Positions 25,315-33,648 of a DNA stretch of 51,209 nucleotides are shown here, in pieces (positions within the stretch are counted from its first letter, which is position 1; each line of letters starts with the position of its first letter). This DNA comes from JAFGXW01 sp964634385 (GTDB lineage: Bacteria > Bacillota_I > Bacilli_A > Izemoplasmatales > Izemoplasmataceae). Position numbers and translations under genes: made by a program. A model generated the notes under the pieces. It saw nothing but the letters and a program-made list of their open reading frames with translations, had not been told where the DNA came from and did not search any database. The stretch lies in assembly GCA_964634385.1 (NCBI GenBank), contig CAZWIZ010000011.1:1-51209 (forward strand). Reading direction: 5' to 3'.

Positions 25315-27270
25315 CTAGTATAAATCATCAATATAAATTATCTCAGCAATATATCTTTTCGAAGTTTCAATGACTACATAATCAGCAAATATTCTTAATG
25401 AATATACTGTATCAGGATCTAGATCATCAATAAACAATGTTGTATTTTCATCTGTGAACCATGGTACGCTTTCATATCCACCATCATGCCATAATTGTGC
25501 GAAAAATCCTACACTAGAAAATCCAGTAGTATCCCAATCAGCTGTGCATGTGATTGATGTATCAGTAGTTTCACAATCAATATTATTCAAAACAGGTTTT
25601 GGAGGAGCAAGCGTTGTAAAACTCAACAATTCTATTGACGCTTCAATTGGAGTACTTTCTCCCTCAGGAATATACGTATATTCCACAATAAGTCTATAAT
25701 CTATTTCATGACCTAAATAATCAAATAAATGTGGATTATCTCCAATAGTTAACATCCAAACTAATTCTTGATATTCAGTATTATCATAAATAATAGCTTC
25801 AATCGAAATAATTTGACTATTTTCATCTTCTACTTTAATAACTGTATCAAGAAATTCAATTCCTATTTCATAACTAGTTAATGAAATAACTGGAACGTTA
25901 TTTTCAATAGGTTCAGCGTTTATAACATTAACAGTTCTAGTAACACTTTGTGTCATATCATTTATTACAGTATTATAAGTAATTACATATGTATCAACTA
26001 CACTCATATCTAAAGATGAAGTAGTAGTAATTATAGCACCAGAATCTCCTATTACACTTGCGCCAGGATCAACAAAAGTAGTATTTACAACCACATCCAT
26101 AACACTATCTCCTTCTAAAATAAGAATTGGTTGTAAGAAATTAACTTCTTGTGTTGTTACATCAACACTATATTCTCCTATTGAAACAAATTCACCATCT
26201 TCTTGATAAGCACCTTCTAAAACAAATTTATACATCGTATTTGAAAGTAATCTCTCAAACGTCATAGTAGTTGTACCAGAAGCATATATAAATTCTTGAA
26301 CTTTATCATCTCCAAGATAAAGAATACCTCGAGGTGAAGTAATTAATCCATTTTCATCATCTACTGTAACCGATATAACAAGACTATATGGATTTGTTTC
26401 AATAACTTCAATTGATATTCCAAAATCTATATCATCTGATTCTTCAACAATAACAGTACGATGAGCATAAATAGTTGTTTCATTAAAAACAATCGAATAA
26501 GTTACTTCATAAGTTCCTGCTTCTGAAGTATCTACATTTGAATCTATAGTAACTTCTGCATCATAATCTTTAGTAATAGTAACACCTTGTTCTACATAAG
26601 TATCTCCAACATTAAGATAAATTTCTTCATCTCCTACAAGTTCAAGTCTTGGATAATCCGCAGGATCAATAAATGTTGTTTTTGCTCCAATATTATAATC
26701 ATTTAACGTATACTCTATCTCATTATCAGTATAAGAACCTTCAAACACTAATAAATAATATGTAAAATTAGATAATCCTGTAAATTCTAAAACGTTAGTT
26801 CCACCTGATATTGGAAATTCCGATATTTTTTCATCTAATAAATACAATGTTGCTTTTCCATCTCGAAGCAAACCTTCTTCATCAGATAATTCTATTGAAA
26901 AAGTTAATGCATTAGGATCTTCCGAAACTACTGATATTTCAATATTAAAATCTTTTTCAGTATCTGGCACAACCCTAATTCTTCGTTCTGCAGTATATAA
27001 TTCTCCAGCAAATTCAGCACTATAATAAATATAATAGATACCATATGTTGTAATATCTAAATTTGATTCAGTATTAATTTCTAAATCAAAATCTCCGAGT
27101 AAGTTAACTCCTGGATCAACATATTCTTCATTTAACCCGATAGTTACATCCATGTCCCCCACAACCTCTAATACTGGAATGTCCTCTAAAATGTCTTTTA
27201 TGTCAAATAAATCACATCCTGACAAAAGAAAAACTGTAAGAACGGTAATACTAAATAGTAATTTTCTCAT
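25315..27270 (-). CDS. Surface lipoprotein with three DUF5011-type Ig repeats and FN3-like domains
   Basis: A 651-aa lipoprotein. Signal MRKLLFSITVLTVFLLSGC has the lipobox Cys at residue 19. Three domains of the bacterial Ig-like DUF5011 type follow, each with a VTIGLNEEYVDPGV-like opening and a TYGIYYIYY-like closing pattern: about residues 33-105, 212-275 and 381-450. Each is followed by a fibronectin-III-like domain (SLVISVTVDDENGL, TFSIELSDEEGL and a final CTADWDTTGFSSVGF region). No catalytic motif is visible. It is a beta-rich adhesive or structural surface rod. AGGAGG precedes the ATG. Confidence 0.8.
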   Translation of the reverse strand: MRKLLFSITVLTVFLLSGCDLFDIKDILEDIPVLEVVGDMDVTIGLNEEYVDPGVNLLGDFDLEINTESNLDITTYGIYYIYYSAEFAGELYTAERRIRVVPDTEKDFNIEISVVSEDPNALTFSIELSDEEGLLRDGKATLYLLDEKISEFPISGGTNVLEFTGLSNFTYYLLVFEGSYTDNEIEYTLNDYNIGAKTTFIDPADYPRLELVGDEEIYLNVGDTYVEQGVTITKDYDAEVTIDSNVDTSEAGTYEVTYSIVFNETTIYAHRTVIVEESDDIDFGISIEVIETNPYSLVISVTVDDENGLITSPRGILYLGDDKVQEFIYASGTTTMTFERLLSNTMYKFVLEGAYQEDGEFVSIGEYSVDVTTQEVNFLQPILILEGDSVMDVVVNTTFVDPGASVIGDSGAIITTTSSLDMSVVDTYVITYNTVINDMTQSVTRTVNVINAEPIENNVPVISLTSYEIGIEFLDTVIKVEDENSQIISIEAIIYDNTEYQELVWMLTIGDNPHLFDYLGHEIDYRLIVEYTYIPEGESTPIEASIELLSFTTLAPPKPVLNNIDCETTDTSITCTADWDTTGFSSVGFFAQLWHDGGYESVPWFTDENTTLFIDDLDPDTVYSLRIFADYVVIETSKRYIAEIIYIDDLY

Positions 27271-27375
27271 TAGCTTTTTCCTCCTATTTTATTTTTTTTA
27301 ATATTTTTATCATAACTGTACTATAAATAGCGTTGTGAATAAACACATTTCAGAATAATGTCATTTTAAAACTTA

Positions 27376-28086
27376 TTAAGCCCGTGAATTTTCGATATTA
27401 ATAAATGGATTTGTAAAATAATACAAAGCAATTTGAATTACTGTGAATATTAAAATATATTGAAAAGCAAAAACATCTAAACTTTGAATAAATTGTTTAA
27501 TTATATTTATAAATCTAAATACATCCCATGATTGTAACCTTAAAAATCTACCTATGTAAATTCCTATACTTGATAATGTTAATATCATAAATAATATTAT
27601 TATAGCTATATTTTTTTTATATTTTACAATTAAAAAACTATGAATAATTTTAAGAGAATAACTAGCCATAAATACGGCGATAAATGCACCCAGAAATATG
27701 TGTGTTAAAGTTAAGTATCCAAGAAAATTATCTGTATATATCCACCCACTATACATTCCTAATGAATAATAAAACTCTTCTCCACCAAGATGAATAAAAT
27801 CAGTAATTACATAATATGAATTAGGAAAGAACAAAAGCCATACTAAGAAAATGATAATTAATTTTAATTTTGATATTAGAGATTTATTTTCTTTTTTACT
27901 AGTTATCATAAATATATACGCAAAAAATACTGGAACAAAAGCTAAAATAATATTCCATCCTAGCATTATATTTAAAAAGCTACCTGTTATAGAGGTAACT
28001 ATAATAGAAAGAAAAACATATAAAAAAACACTAATAGCTAAATGCCTTATCAGTTCATCATTAAATATTTCATTAATTATTTTCAT
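27376..28086 (-). CDS. DUF1361 membrane protein
   Basis: A 236-aa protein with about seven membrane helices. The motif LLFFPNSYYVITDFIHL in the third helix region is the diagnostic (L)FLPN.PYIITDF(I)HL signature of DUF1361. Function is unknown in this family. It follows the methyltransferase gene by 31 bases and may be cotranscribed with it. Confidence 0.85.
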   Translation of the reverse strand: MKIINEIFNDELIRHLAISVFLYVFLSIIVTSITGSFLNIMLGWNIILAFVPVFFAYIFMITSKKENKSLISKLKLIIIFLVWLLFFPNSYYVITDFIHLGGEEFYYSLGMYSGWIYTDNFLGYLTLTHIFLGAFIAVFMASYSLKIIHSFLIVKYKKNIAIIILFMILTLSSIGIYIGRFLRLQSWDVFRFINIIKQFIQSLDVFAFQYILIFTVIQIALYYFTNPFINIENSRA

Positions 28087-28117
28087 TTATGTTCCCACCT
28101 TTGTTAAATTATTATAT

Positions 28118-29254
28118 TTATTTTAGTGGAGGTCTAGGACCATAGTATTGGTAATACCATGTTTCTATTCTTCCATTATATAATTTTCTTTGTCTGTCTG
28201 CTTTTTTCTTATAAACATCTTCGAATCCCTTAAATGCGGTAATAATATATTTAGACCAAGTATCTAATTTATTGAAAATTATTCCCATATCCTTATATAG
28301 TTTTTCGATACTTTCATCACTAGATAATCTTTCTCCATATGGTGGATTAGATATTATTACTCCATAGTCGTCATTATATTCAACATCTCTAAAATCCTTT
28401 TTAACAAATATAATGCAGTCATCCACTCCAGCTTCTTCAGCATTTTCAATTGCACCTAAAATGTTAAACTCATCTATATCAGAAGCAAATATCTTTAATT
28501 CAACATTATAATCAATAGCTAAATACGCTTTTTTTGTTTCTTCTTTCCAAACTGATTTATCAATAAAACTCCAATGTTTTGAAGCAAAATCTCTATTTAA
28601 TCCTGGAGCAATATTTCTTCCAATCATCGCAGCTTCTATCGCTATTGTTCCTGAACCACAAAAAACATCATAAAGAATTCGATCTTTATTCCAATAACTA
28701 AGTAGTACTAATGTAGCAGCTAATGTTTCTTTTAATGGAGCTTTAACACCCCTAATTCTATATCCTCTTTTATGGAGTCCTATTCCTGATGTATCAAGAG
28801 TTAAAGTTACTGTATCTTTTAAGATAGAAACTAATACACTATATGTTTCTTTTGTTTCTTCAAGCCAAGAAACATTATATTTGTTTTTTAAGTTTTCGAC
28901 TATTGATTTTTTAACTATTTTTTGACAATCAGTTATACTATAAAGTTTTGATTTAACACTTTTAGCATTAATAATAAACTTACCCTCTTTAGAGATATAT
29001 TTAGACCAATCAAGTTTATTTGTTTTATCAAATAATTCATCAAAAGTATAAGCTTTAAACTCAGCTATTTTAAGTAATACTCTATCAGCGGTTCTAAGCC
29101 ATAAATTTGCTTTAGCTATACCTTGTGCATCAGTAAAAAAAGAAACTTTACCATTTTCTGTTTTTGATACTTTAAATCCTAAATTTACAAGTTCTCTTTT
29201 TACAACACCTTCTATTCCAAAAGTTGATGTTGCGATTAATTCGTATTGTTCCAT
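28118..29254 (-). CDS. THUMP-domain rRNA guanine-N2 methyltransferase, RlmL/YpsC type
   Basis: A 378-aa protein. The N-terminal ferredoxin-like/THUMP region (about residues 1-150) starts YELIATSTFGIEGVVKREL. The Rossmann methyltransferase has SAM motif LYDVFCGSGTIAIEAAMIGR and catalytic motif IISNPPYGERLS. LHKRGYRIRGVKAPLKETLA lies between, as in E. coli RlmL N-terminal half and B. subtilis YpsC. It should methylate a guanine at N2 in 23S rRNA. The second methyltransferase half of gammaproteobacterial RlmL is absent, as expected for Bacillota. Confidence 0.9.
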   Translation of the reverse strand: MEQYELIATSTFGIEGVVKRELVNLGFKVSKTENGKVSFFTDAQGIAKANLWLRTADRVLLKIAEFKAYTFDELFDKTNKLDWSKYISKEGKFIINAKSVKSKLYSITDCQKIVKKSIVENLKNKYNVSWLEETKETYSVLVSILKDTVTLTLDTSGIGLHKRGYRIRGVKAPLKETLAATLVLLSYWNKDRILYDVFCGSGTIAIEAAMIGRNIAPGLNRDFASKHWSFIDKSVWKEETKKAYLAIDYNVELKIFASDIDEFNILGAIENAEEAGVDDCIIFVKKDFRDVEYNDDYGVIISNPPYGERLSSDESIEKLYKDMGIIFNKLDTWSKYIITAFKGFEDVYKKKADRQRKLYNGRIETWYYQYYGPRPPLK

Positions 29255-29282
29255 AATATCTCCTTTATAAAACTTTAGTTGT

Positions 29283-29960
29283 TTAGTTATTTATTAATTC
29301 ATCAATAACATACGAATATTCTTTCAAAGCACTAATTCCCGTATCACTTAATTGGTAAAATCCTCTGTTAACCCTATCAAACCAGTGATAATAATCTTTT
29401 TGTAAGATTGAAGCTGTTTTATAATCTTTAGTAAGTTTTTTAACTTCTTTTAATGGTAACATCCCATCTTTAAGATAATAAGCAATTAAAATCGCACTTT
29501 CTCTATAAGCAGTTATTATTTTAGTTTTTGTAACTCCACCTAAATTAAAAGCTGTCCGACGTTGTTTAAATTCCTTAATAAGTTTTCTTTTCTTTATTTT
29601 ATTTTTTCTAAGTGTATAATTTTTTGGATCTAAAAAAGTTTCAGATGTGTCATTATTAATATCAACAAAAATTATTCCAAGTTGTAATCTTTTAACAAGA
29701 TGTAATTTTTCTTTAAATTGAGATGATCTTAATTGTTTAGTTGTTGGTCTTAAAATAGCTAAATAAACATAATCACACACTTTTTGTCTTTGTGACCCTT
29801 GATACATCAATGTAGTATTTAAAGTTTTTTTCATTTCAATAACTACTACAAAATCATCTTTTACAGCGGTTATATCTGTATTTAAAACTTCCGCTTTAAC
29901 GGTATATCCAAGTTTTTCTAAATATGTTTTTAAATTTTTATACATATCCTTTTCTAACAT
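29283..29960 (-). CDS. DUF2161 family protein (PD-(D/E)XK nuclease-like)
   Basis: A 225-aa protein opening MLEKDMYKNLKTYLEKLGY. A nuclease-like core NTDITAVKDDFVVVIEMKKT carries the Asp and the E-x-K of the PD-(D/E)XK superfamily. The following QRQKVCDYVYLAI and the C-terminal winged-helix-like half (LPLKEVKKLTKDYKTASILQ) are as in DUF2161 proteins. Biochemical function is not established for the family. It is 28 bases upstream of the methyltransferase gene and likely in its operon. Confidence 0.8.
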   Translation of the reverse strand: MLEKDMYKNLKTYLEKLGYTVKAEVLNTDITAVKDDFVVVIEMKKTLNTTLMYQGSQRQKVCDYVYLAILRPTTKQLRSSQFKEKLHLVKRLQLGIIFVDINNDTSETFLDPKNYTLRKNKIKKRKLIKEFKQRRTAFNLGGVTKTKIITAYRESAILIAYYLKDGMLPLKEVKKLTKDYKTASILQKDYYHWFDRVNRGFYQLSDTGISALKEYSYVIDELINN

Positions 29961-30069
29961 AATTATTCTCCATACATCAATATTTTATTATTTATCTAAG
30001 TTATTTAATTATATCATATCAATATTTTTATAACAATTAAATTAGCTTTTTAGTGTGAATACAAATTAT

Positions 30070-30096
30070 TAAAAGCGAACTATAACAGTCCGCTTT
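30070..30096 (-). terminator. Terminator of the signal-peptidase gene set
   Basis: AAAGCG and CGCTTT (plus an inner ACT/AGT) pair around a short loop; on the minus strand CGCTTTTAATAATTT follows. It is 25 bases beyond the stop at 30121. Confidence 0.68.
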
Positions 30097-30120
30097 AAAT
30101 AGCCATTATTATATATATAC

Positions 30121-30690
30121 TTACTTTCTTTCGTTATTACTTTTTGGTGTTTTAATAACCTTAACTAGTAAATATATAATTCCAATATTTACAAAGATTA
30201 ATAATAGTCCTACAGGATTTCTTAAAACATTTATTATATATCCAACATACGGAATAACTAAAACAACTTTACCATCAATATTACTATATGTAATATCTAC
30301 ATCTTCGTTATCAGCATTTTTCCAATTATCAAAATCTCCGATATCTTTTGTAGCACCTTGAGTTTTATAAATGATTGTACCATCATTATCTAATATATCA
30401 CCAATATAATGTGTTACTTTACTATTTTCCCCAAGTTCGGGAAGATAAACATCAAAAGTAATAGCGTCTCTAATTTGAAGATTCTCTTCTTTTACTTTAT
30501 GAATAATGATCATATCATTAGTCATTATATCTGGCTCCATACTCGAAGAAACAACTATATAAGAATTATATCTTAAAATTTCAGTTGTTTTATTTGGTAT
30601 GAATATCTTTAGTAAAATATAACTGCTTATAATTAGTACAAATAAAATAAACAATATATTTTTAATGTTTTTATAAGTTGTATTTTTCAT
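30121..30690 (-). CDS. Signal peptidase I, SipW/ER-archaeal type
   Basis: A 189-aa S26B-type signal peptidase. An N-terminal membrane helix (about residues 11-30) leads to the catalytic Ser motif VVSSSMEPDIMTNDM. The second catalytic residue is His in SKVTHYIGD, as in SipW and the ER enzymes, not the Lys of ordinary LepB. A C-terminal helix follows (VGLLLIFVNIGIIYLLVKV). It is expected to process the SipW-type signal peptides of the two secreted proteins encoded upstream. It is the last gene of the cluster, 23 bases after the degenerate paralogue. Confidence 0.87.
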   Translation of the reverse strand: MKNTTYKNIKNILFILFVLIISSYILLKIFIPNKTTEILRYNSYIVVSSSMEPDIMTNDMIIIHKVKEENLQIRDAITFDVYLPELGENSKVTHYIGDILDNDGTIIYKTQGATKDIGDFDNWKNADNEDVDITYSNIDGKVVLVIPYVGYIINVLRNPVGLLLIFVNIGIIYLLVKVIKTPKSNNERK

Positions 30691-30713
30691 AATATTACCT
30701 CTTAATCGTTTAG

Positions 30714-31295
30714 TTAAATATCTATTTCTTTTTTAGTCATAAATAAATAGTAATAAACATAAAGTAAAATACCATGTGATAGCGTTATAAAAATAAATCC
30801 TTTTAGAAATGATGACGAATAGTATATTGTTCCAAATAAATTCGCATTTTTGACATATTCACCAATAATATTATCTTTATCAAAAGTATTAGTAACATCT
30901 TGATCATATGATGTAGATACCGTAAAATTATCATTATCAACAGCCATAACTGTTTCAATCCAATATATTTTATATCCAAAATCATCATAAATTATTATTT
31001 TATCTCCAACTTTTATATCCTCAAAAGGTAATTCTTTAACTTTAACTATTCCAAATTTAAGAGGATTATTAATATCTTGATTTGGTAAAACTGCGTTTAC
31101 ATATGCATGATTAAATATTCTAAATTGATAATTTGAATCAATTAGATATATCATCATAATACTAATATTAAAAAGTAAAATAAATCCAAAAAGAAAAAAT
31201 CCAATCTTAGCATACTTTTCCTTTTTTTGTTTAGATAGATTTTTTAATTTGTATATTATCTTTTTAGTATTATTTAATAATTGTGTGTTTTTCAT
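30714..31295 (-). CDS. Signal-peptidase-like protein lacking catalytic residues
   Basis: A 193-aa protein with the same layout as its neighbours: N-terminal membrane helix (about residues 32-54), extracytoplasmic beta domain, C-terminal helix. Where the others have SSSMEP or TNSLEP it has NNPLKFGIVKVKELPFEDIK, and the VTH motif is replaced by YKIYWIETV, so both catalytic residues are gone. It keeps the DIKVGDKIII strand and NIIGEYV..ANLFGTI, typical of the S26 fold. Probably a non-catalytic subunit, chaperone or anchor for the active peptidases (inference). The ATG at 31295 is preferred over a GTG three codons earlier; its ribosome site is weak. Confidence 0.7.
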   Translation of the reverse strand: MKNTQLLNNTKKIIYKLKNLSKQKKEKYAKIGFFLFGFILLFNISIMMIYLIDSNYQFRIFNHAYVNAVLPNQDINNPLKFGIVKVKELPFEDIKVGDKIIIYDDFGYKIYWIETVMAVDNDNFTVSTSYDQDVTNTFDKDNIIGEYVKNANLFGTIYYSSSFLKGFIFITLSHGILLYVYYYLFMTKKEIDI

Positions 31296-31329
31296 ATATA
31301 CCACTTTATTTCAAAATATTTTTTTGTTT

Positions 31330-31917
31330 TTATTCTTCTTTGTCTTCTTCTTTTTTTATAACTTTTGGATCTCCCTTTTTAATTAAGTAAACAATTCCAA
31401 TTACAACACCAATATTAACAACTACAGTTGCGATACCGAATGGGCTCTTTAAAAACTGTACTATATACCCAAGTTTATTAATTTTAAAAACATATTGTCC
31501 AAGTACATCGTCTGCGCCAATAACCCAGTAATCAGGTATAACAGTAACACCATCTTCAAAATAACGGTGTGTTCTAATAATAGTATCTCCATCATTATTT
31601 TCTGTGATTGAATAAATAAAATGAGTTACTACTTCTTTTTCACCATCATAATTAATATCTGCCATAAAAGTAATTACATCTTCTTCTTCTAAATCATCAA
31701 TTTTAGGATTCTTAACAATAATTAAATCATTAACATTAATATAAGGTTCTAAACTATTAGTAATAACGACATAAGGTTTAAATCCAAAGACTTTAACAGT
31801 TTTATCTGGTATGAAAATAGCAATTGAAATATATAAAACTAATACTCCAGCTATAAGATAAAACAATCCTGTTTTTATATATTCTAGATACTTCTTTTTA
31901 TTCATTTGTTTATCCAT
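31330..31917 (-). CDS. Signal peptidase I, SipW-like, with altered Ser motif
   Basis: A 195-aa S26B-type peptidase. The catalytic segment reads PYVVITNSLEPYINVNDL, with the Ser kept but the usual SM replaced by SL. The His is present in KEVVTHFIYS. The rest (VIGADDVLGQYVFKINKLGY, then a C-terminal helix) parallels the peptidase at 30121-30690. The Met-to-Leu change next to the nucleophile may alter signal-peptide preference. The ATG at 31917 is chosen because AGGAG precedes it; a GTG at 31932 lies inside that ribosome site. Confidence 0.82.
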   Translation of the reverse strand: MDKQMNKKKYLEYIKTGLFYLIAGVLVLYISIAIFIPDKTVKVFGFKPYVVITNSLEPYINVNDLIIVKNPKIDDLEEEDVITFMADINYDGEKEVVTHFIYSITENNDGDTIIRTHRYFEDGVTVIPDYWVIGADDVLGQYVFKINKLGYIVQFLKSPFGIATVVVNIGVVIGIVYLIKKGDPKVIKKEEDKEE

Positions 31918-31949
31918 TATTTTGCTCCTCACATATTACTTAATAATTA

Positions 31950-31955
31950 ATTATA
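31950..31955 (-). promoter_or_regulatory. Extended -10 upstream of the signal-peptidase genes
   Basis: A perfect TATAAT preceded by TGG (extended TGn -10) on the minus strand, about 35 bases upstream of the start at 31917. The -35 region is weak. It would let the peptidase genes be transcribed independently of the secreted-protein genes, which end in a terminator just upstream. Confidence 0.5.
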
Positions 31956-31978
31956 CCATGTAAATTTAATTATTAATG

Positions 31979-32040
31979 AAAAAACCATGGTTATTCTAAC
32001 AGTCATTATTAAAATGTACTTTTAGTTTATCATGGTTTTT
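31979..32040 (-). terminator. Terminator between secreted-protein and signal-peptidase genes
   Basis: AAAAACCATG and CATGGTTTTT form the base of a long imperfect hairpin, followed on the minus strand by a T-run (GGTTTTTTC). It separates the fibre-like genes from the peptidases. Confidence 0.65.
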
Positions 32041-32085
32041 TATTACTTTATTATCAATAACTTTTTTGTTTAAATAATTTACCTA

Positions 32086-32622
32086 TTAATTAGGATTTAC
32101 TGTAAATTCAATTGTAATAGTTAATGTTCCAGTTTTAATGTTATCATATTCAGTCTTATCAGCTGGTTCATGATCAAATACAACTGATAAAACTACGTCT
32201 TGTGATGCAGCTCCTTCAGTAAGGACTGTTGCTGGAATAGATGCACTAAATAATACTTCTAATTCTGCTGATGTGAATCCTGTCATTGCGTAAGTAACAT
32301 TTGTAATAGTTAAATCACCAGTAGCTCCTGCAAATTCAGTTCCACTATCTTGATCCCAATCCATTGGGATAGTCCATGTTGCTGTGTCAGATCCTGCTGC
32401 TCCATTACCAGTAGGCACCAATGCTGAACCTGTATTACTTGTGTAAGCCGTTAATGTTAATGTTGATGATTCTGCTGCGCCAGTTCCAATCGTAACTGTC
32501 ACATCTCCGTTTGTAGCTGTATCTGGTGATAAACTACTTGCCCAATAAGCAAATGTTCCTGTAGTAACAACTACAGCTAACATTAATAATAATCCAATTC
32601 CTAATTTTCTTGATTTCATCAT
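32086..32622 (-). CDS. SipW-dependent secreted protein, camelysin/TasA-like
   Basis: A 178-aa protein with a SipW-type signal peptide: MMKSRKLGIGLLLMLAVVVT followed by TGTFAYWASS, where the TxAYW box is the hallmark of proteins cleaved by SipW-like peptidases. The mature part is Ala/Thr/Ser/Gly rich and beta-stranded (DVTVTIGTGAAES, ATGDLTITNVTYAMTG), without Cys or catalytic motifs. TasA and camelysin relatives form extracellular amyloid-like fibres or surface proteases; fibre formation here is inference. AAAGGAG precedes the ATG. It is the second gene behind the cyclic-di-GMP-type riboswitch. Confidence 0.82.
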   Translation of the reverse strand: MMKSRKLGIGLLLMLAVVVTTGTFAYWASSLSPDTATNGDVTVTIGTGAAESSTLTLTAYTSNTGSALVPTGNGAAGSDTATWTIPMDWDQDSGTEFAGATGDLTITNVTYAMTGFTSAELEVLFSASIPATVLTEGAASQDVVLSVVFDHEPADKTEYDNIKTGTLTITIEFTVNPN

Positions 32623-32693
32623 TTTTTTAATCTCCTTTGTTTTTCGTTTTTTTAGTTTTTTCTATTTTGTGTTCATTATTTCTAATATGTGTG

Positions 32694-33281
32694 TTACTCA
32701 ATTACTTCTTTTTTTACTAATTCAAATCCTAAAGTAAAGTTAATCGTCTTACCTACTAAATCTTCATATGCCGTAATAGAGTTATTAACATTTACTAAAT
32801 CTATATTTAAACCTCTTGATATTGCTTCATCCATATCAATCGGTTCTAATAACTCAACAATAACAATAATTCTAATTGTATCGTTAAATAGATCCAAGTC
32901 TGTTCCGTTTTCATTTCCCATGACTGTTACTTTAACTAGATGACTATACATATCATCATCATCTATTAATATGTCATTAACAGTAATTCGGAGAATAACT
33001 TGGTTAAGTAGTTCTTTAGATACTCCAATGTCATAATCTAATTCAATTTTTTCGACATCACCAACAGCAACTGCGTATCCTACAGGTACTAAACTTAAAG
33101 CACCAGTATCAATATTTAAATCTGTCACTAAGATTTCAAGAGGATCACCAATTGTAATCACATCAACTTCGTTAGTTACTGTAACTTCTTTCCAAAATGC
33201 GAATGCTGATGTCATTGTGAATGACAATCCAATAACTAAGAGTAATAAAGTACCCATTCGAACTGATTTGAAGCTAATCAT
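32694..33281 (-). CDS. Second SipW-dependent secreted protein
   Basis: A 195-aa protein with signal peptide MISFKSVRMGTLLLLVIGLS then FTMTSAFAFWKEVTV, where the AFAFW box resembles the SipW signal. The mature chain is acidic and beta-rich (KIELDYDIGVSKELLNQVIL, LRITVNDILIDDDDM). It shares a repeated pattern with the secreted protein at 33649-34149 (LVP.G...GV.DVE.IE..Y and INDIEI/VNDILI), so the two are paralogues. It lies first after the riboswitch, and the terminator hairpin of the leader ends 27 bases upstream of its start. Confidence 0.75.
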   Translation of the reverse strand: MISFKSVRMGTLLLLVIGLSFTMTSAFAFWKEVTVTNEVDVITIGDPLEILVTDLNIDTGALSLVPVGYAVAVGDVEKIELDYDIGVSKELLNQVILRITVNDILIDDDDMYSHLVKVTVMGNENGTDLDLFNDTIRIIVIVELLEPIDMDEAISRGLNIDLVNVNNSITAYEDLVGKTINFTLGFELVKKEVIE

Positions 33282-33311
33282 ACTTTATCACTTCTCCTTT
33301 TAAATATAAAA

Positions 33312-33336
33312 AAACTAACAATATGTTTGTTAGTTT
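33312..33336 (-). terminator. Leader terminator (expression platform) of riboswitch 1
   Basis: A perfect 10-bp stem AAACTAACAA / TTGTTAGTTT with a 5-nt loop is followed on the minus strand by seven T. It lies between the aptamer and the first secreted-protein gene, so it would stop transcription before that gene. Its left arm can pair instead with 33363-33379 (see finding), the layout of a transcriptional riboswitch. Confidence 0.8.
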
Positions 33337-33384
33337 GAAGTTTTTAGATATTCATACTCTTTAAACTTAACCAACATATCACAA

Positions 33385-33462
33385 GTCACATGACAGCTGG
33401 CTACCATTTTAAAGGTCCTATAGCTTTGCGTATTTAAGTTTCCTTAAACTTGCCTTTACATT
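33385..33462 (-). promoter_or_regulatory. Candidate GEMM-I (cyclic-di-GMP class I) riboswitch 1
   Basis: Read on the minus strand, the element has AAAGGCAAG, a hairpin with a GAAA tetraloop (TTTAAG-GAAA-CTTAAA, 33433-33448), the conserved TACGCAAAGC and the closing TGGTAGCCAGCTG. These are the landmarks of GEMM-I aptamers in the right order: GGCAAA, GNRA-capped stem, ACGCAAAGCC and a late GGTAGCC. Downstream lies a terminator with an alternative antiterminator, and upstream a consensus promoter. The outer stem is only partly complementary by eye. The ligand could be cyclic di-GMP or, in some variants, cGAMP. Confidence 0.78.
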
Positions 33463-33496
33463 TCATGATTTCTATATTTTTTATATTATGTTACAT

Positions 33497-33525
33497 ATAA
33501 TATAGTATGAAAACTCATTTGTCAA
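33497..33525 (-). promoter_or_regulatory. Promoter of riboswitch 1 and the secreted-protein genes
   Basis: On the minus strand a perfect TTGACA (33525-33520), a 17-nt spacer and TATTAT (33502-33497) lie just upstream of the aptamer. This is the best promoter match in the region. Confidence 0.75.
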
Positions 33526-33534
33526 TAAAAATGA

Positions 33535-33587
33535 GCTGTAAAGTATATCAAAAAATCATCAAGGACTATTTTGATATACTTTACAGC
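33535..33587 (-). terminator. Large hairpin terminator after the 33649 gene
   Basis: A perfect 19-bp inverted repeat (33535-33553 and 33569-33587) with a 15-nt loop, followed on the minus strand by TCATTTTTATTG. It ends the preceding secreted-protein transcript 10 bases before the riboswitch 1 promoter. It could equally be a bidirectional element or an operator. Confidence 0.65.
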
Positions 33588-33648
33588 CATATAATAGAAA
33601 ATAAATATTTAATTTTAGAGCCATTCGCACACTATTAAGAGATATTTT

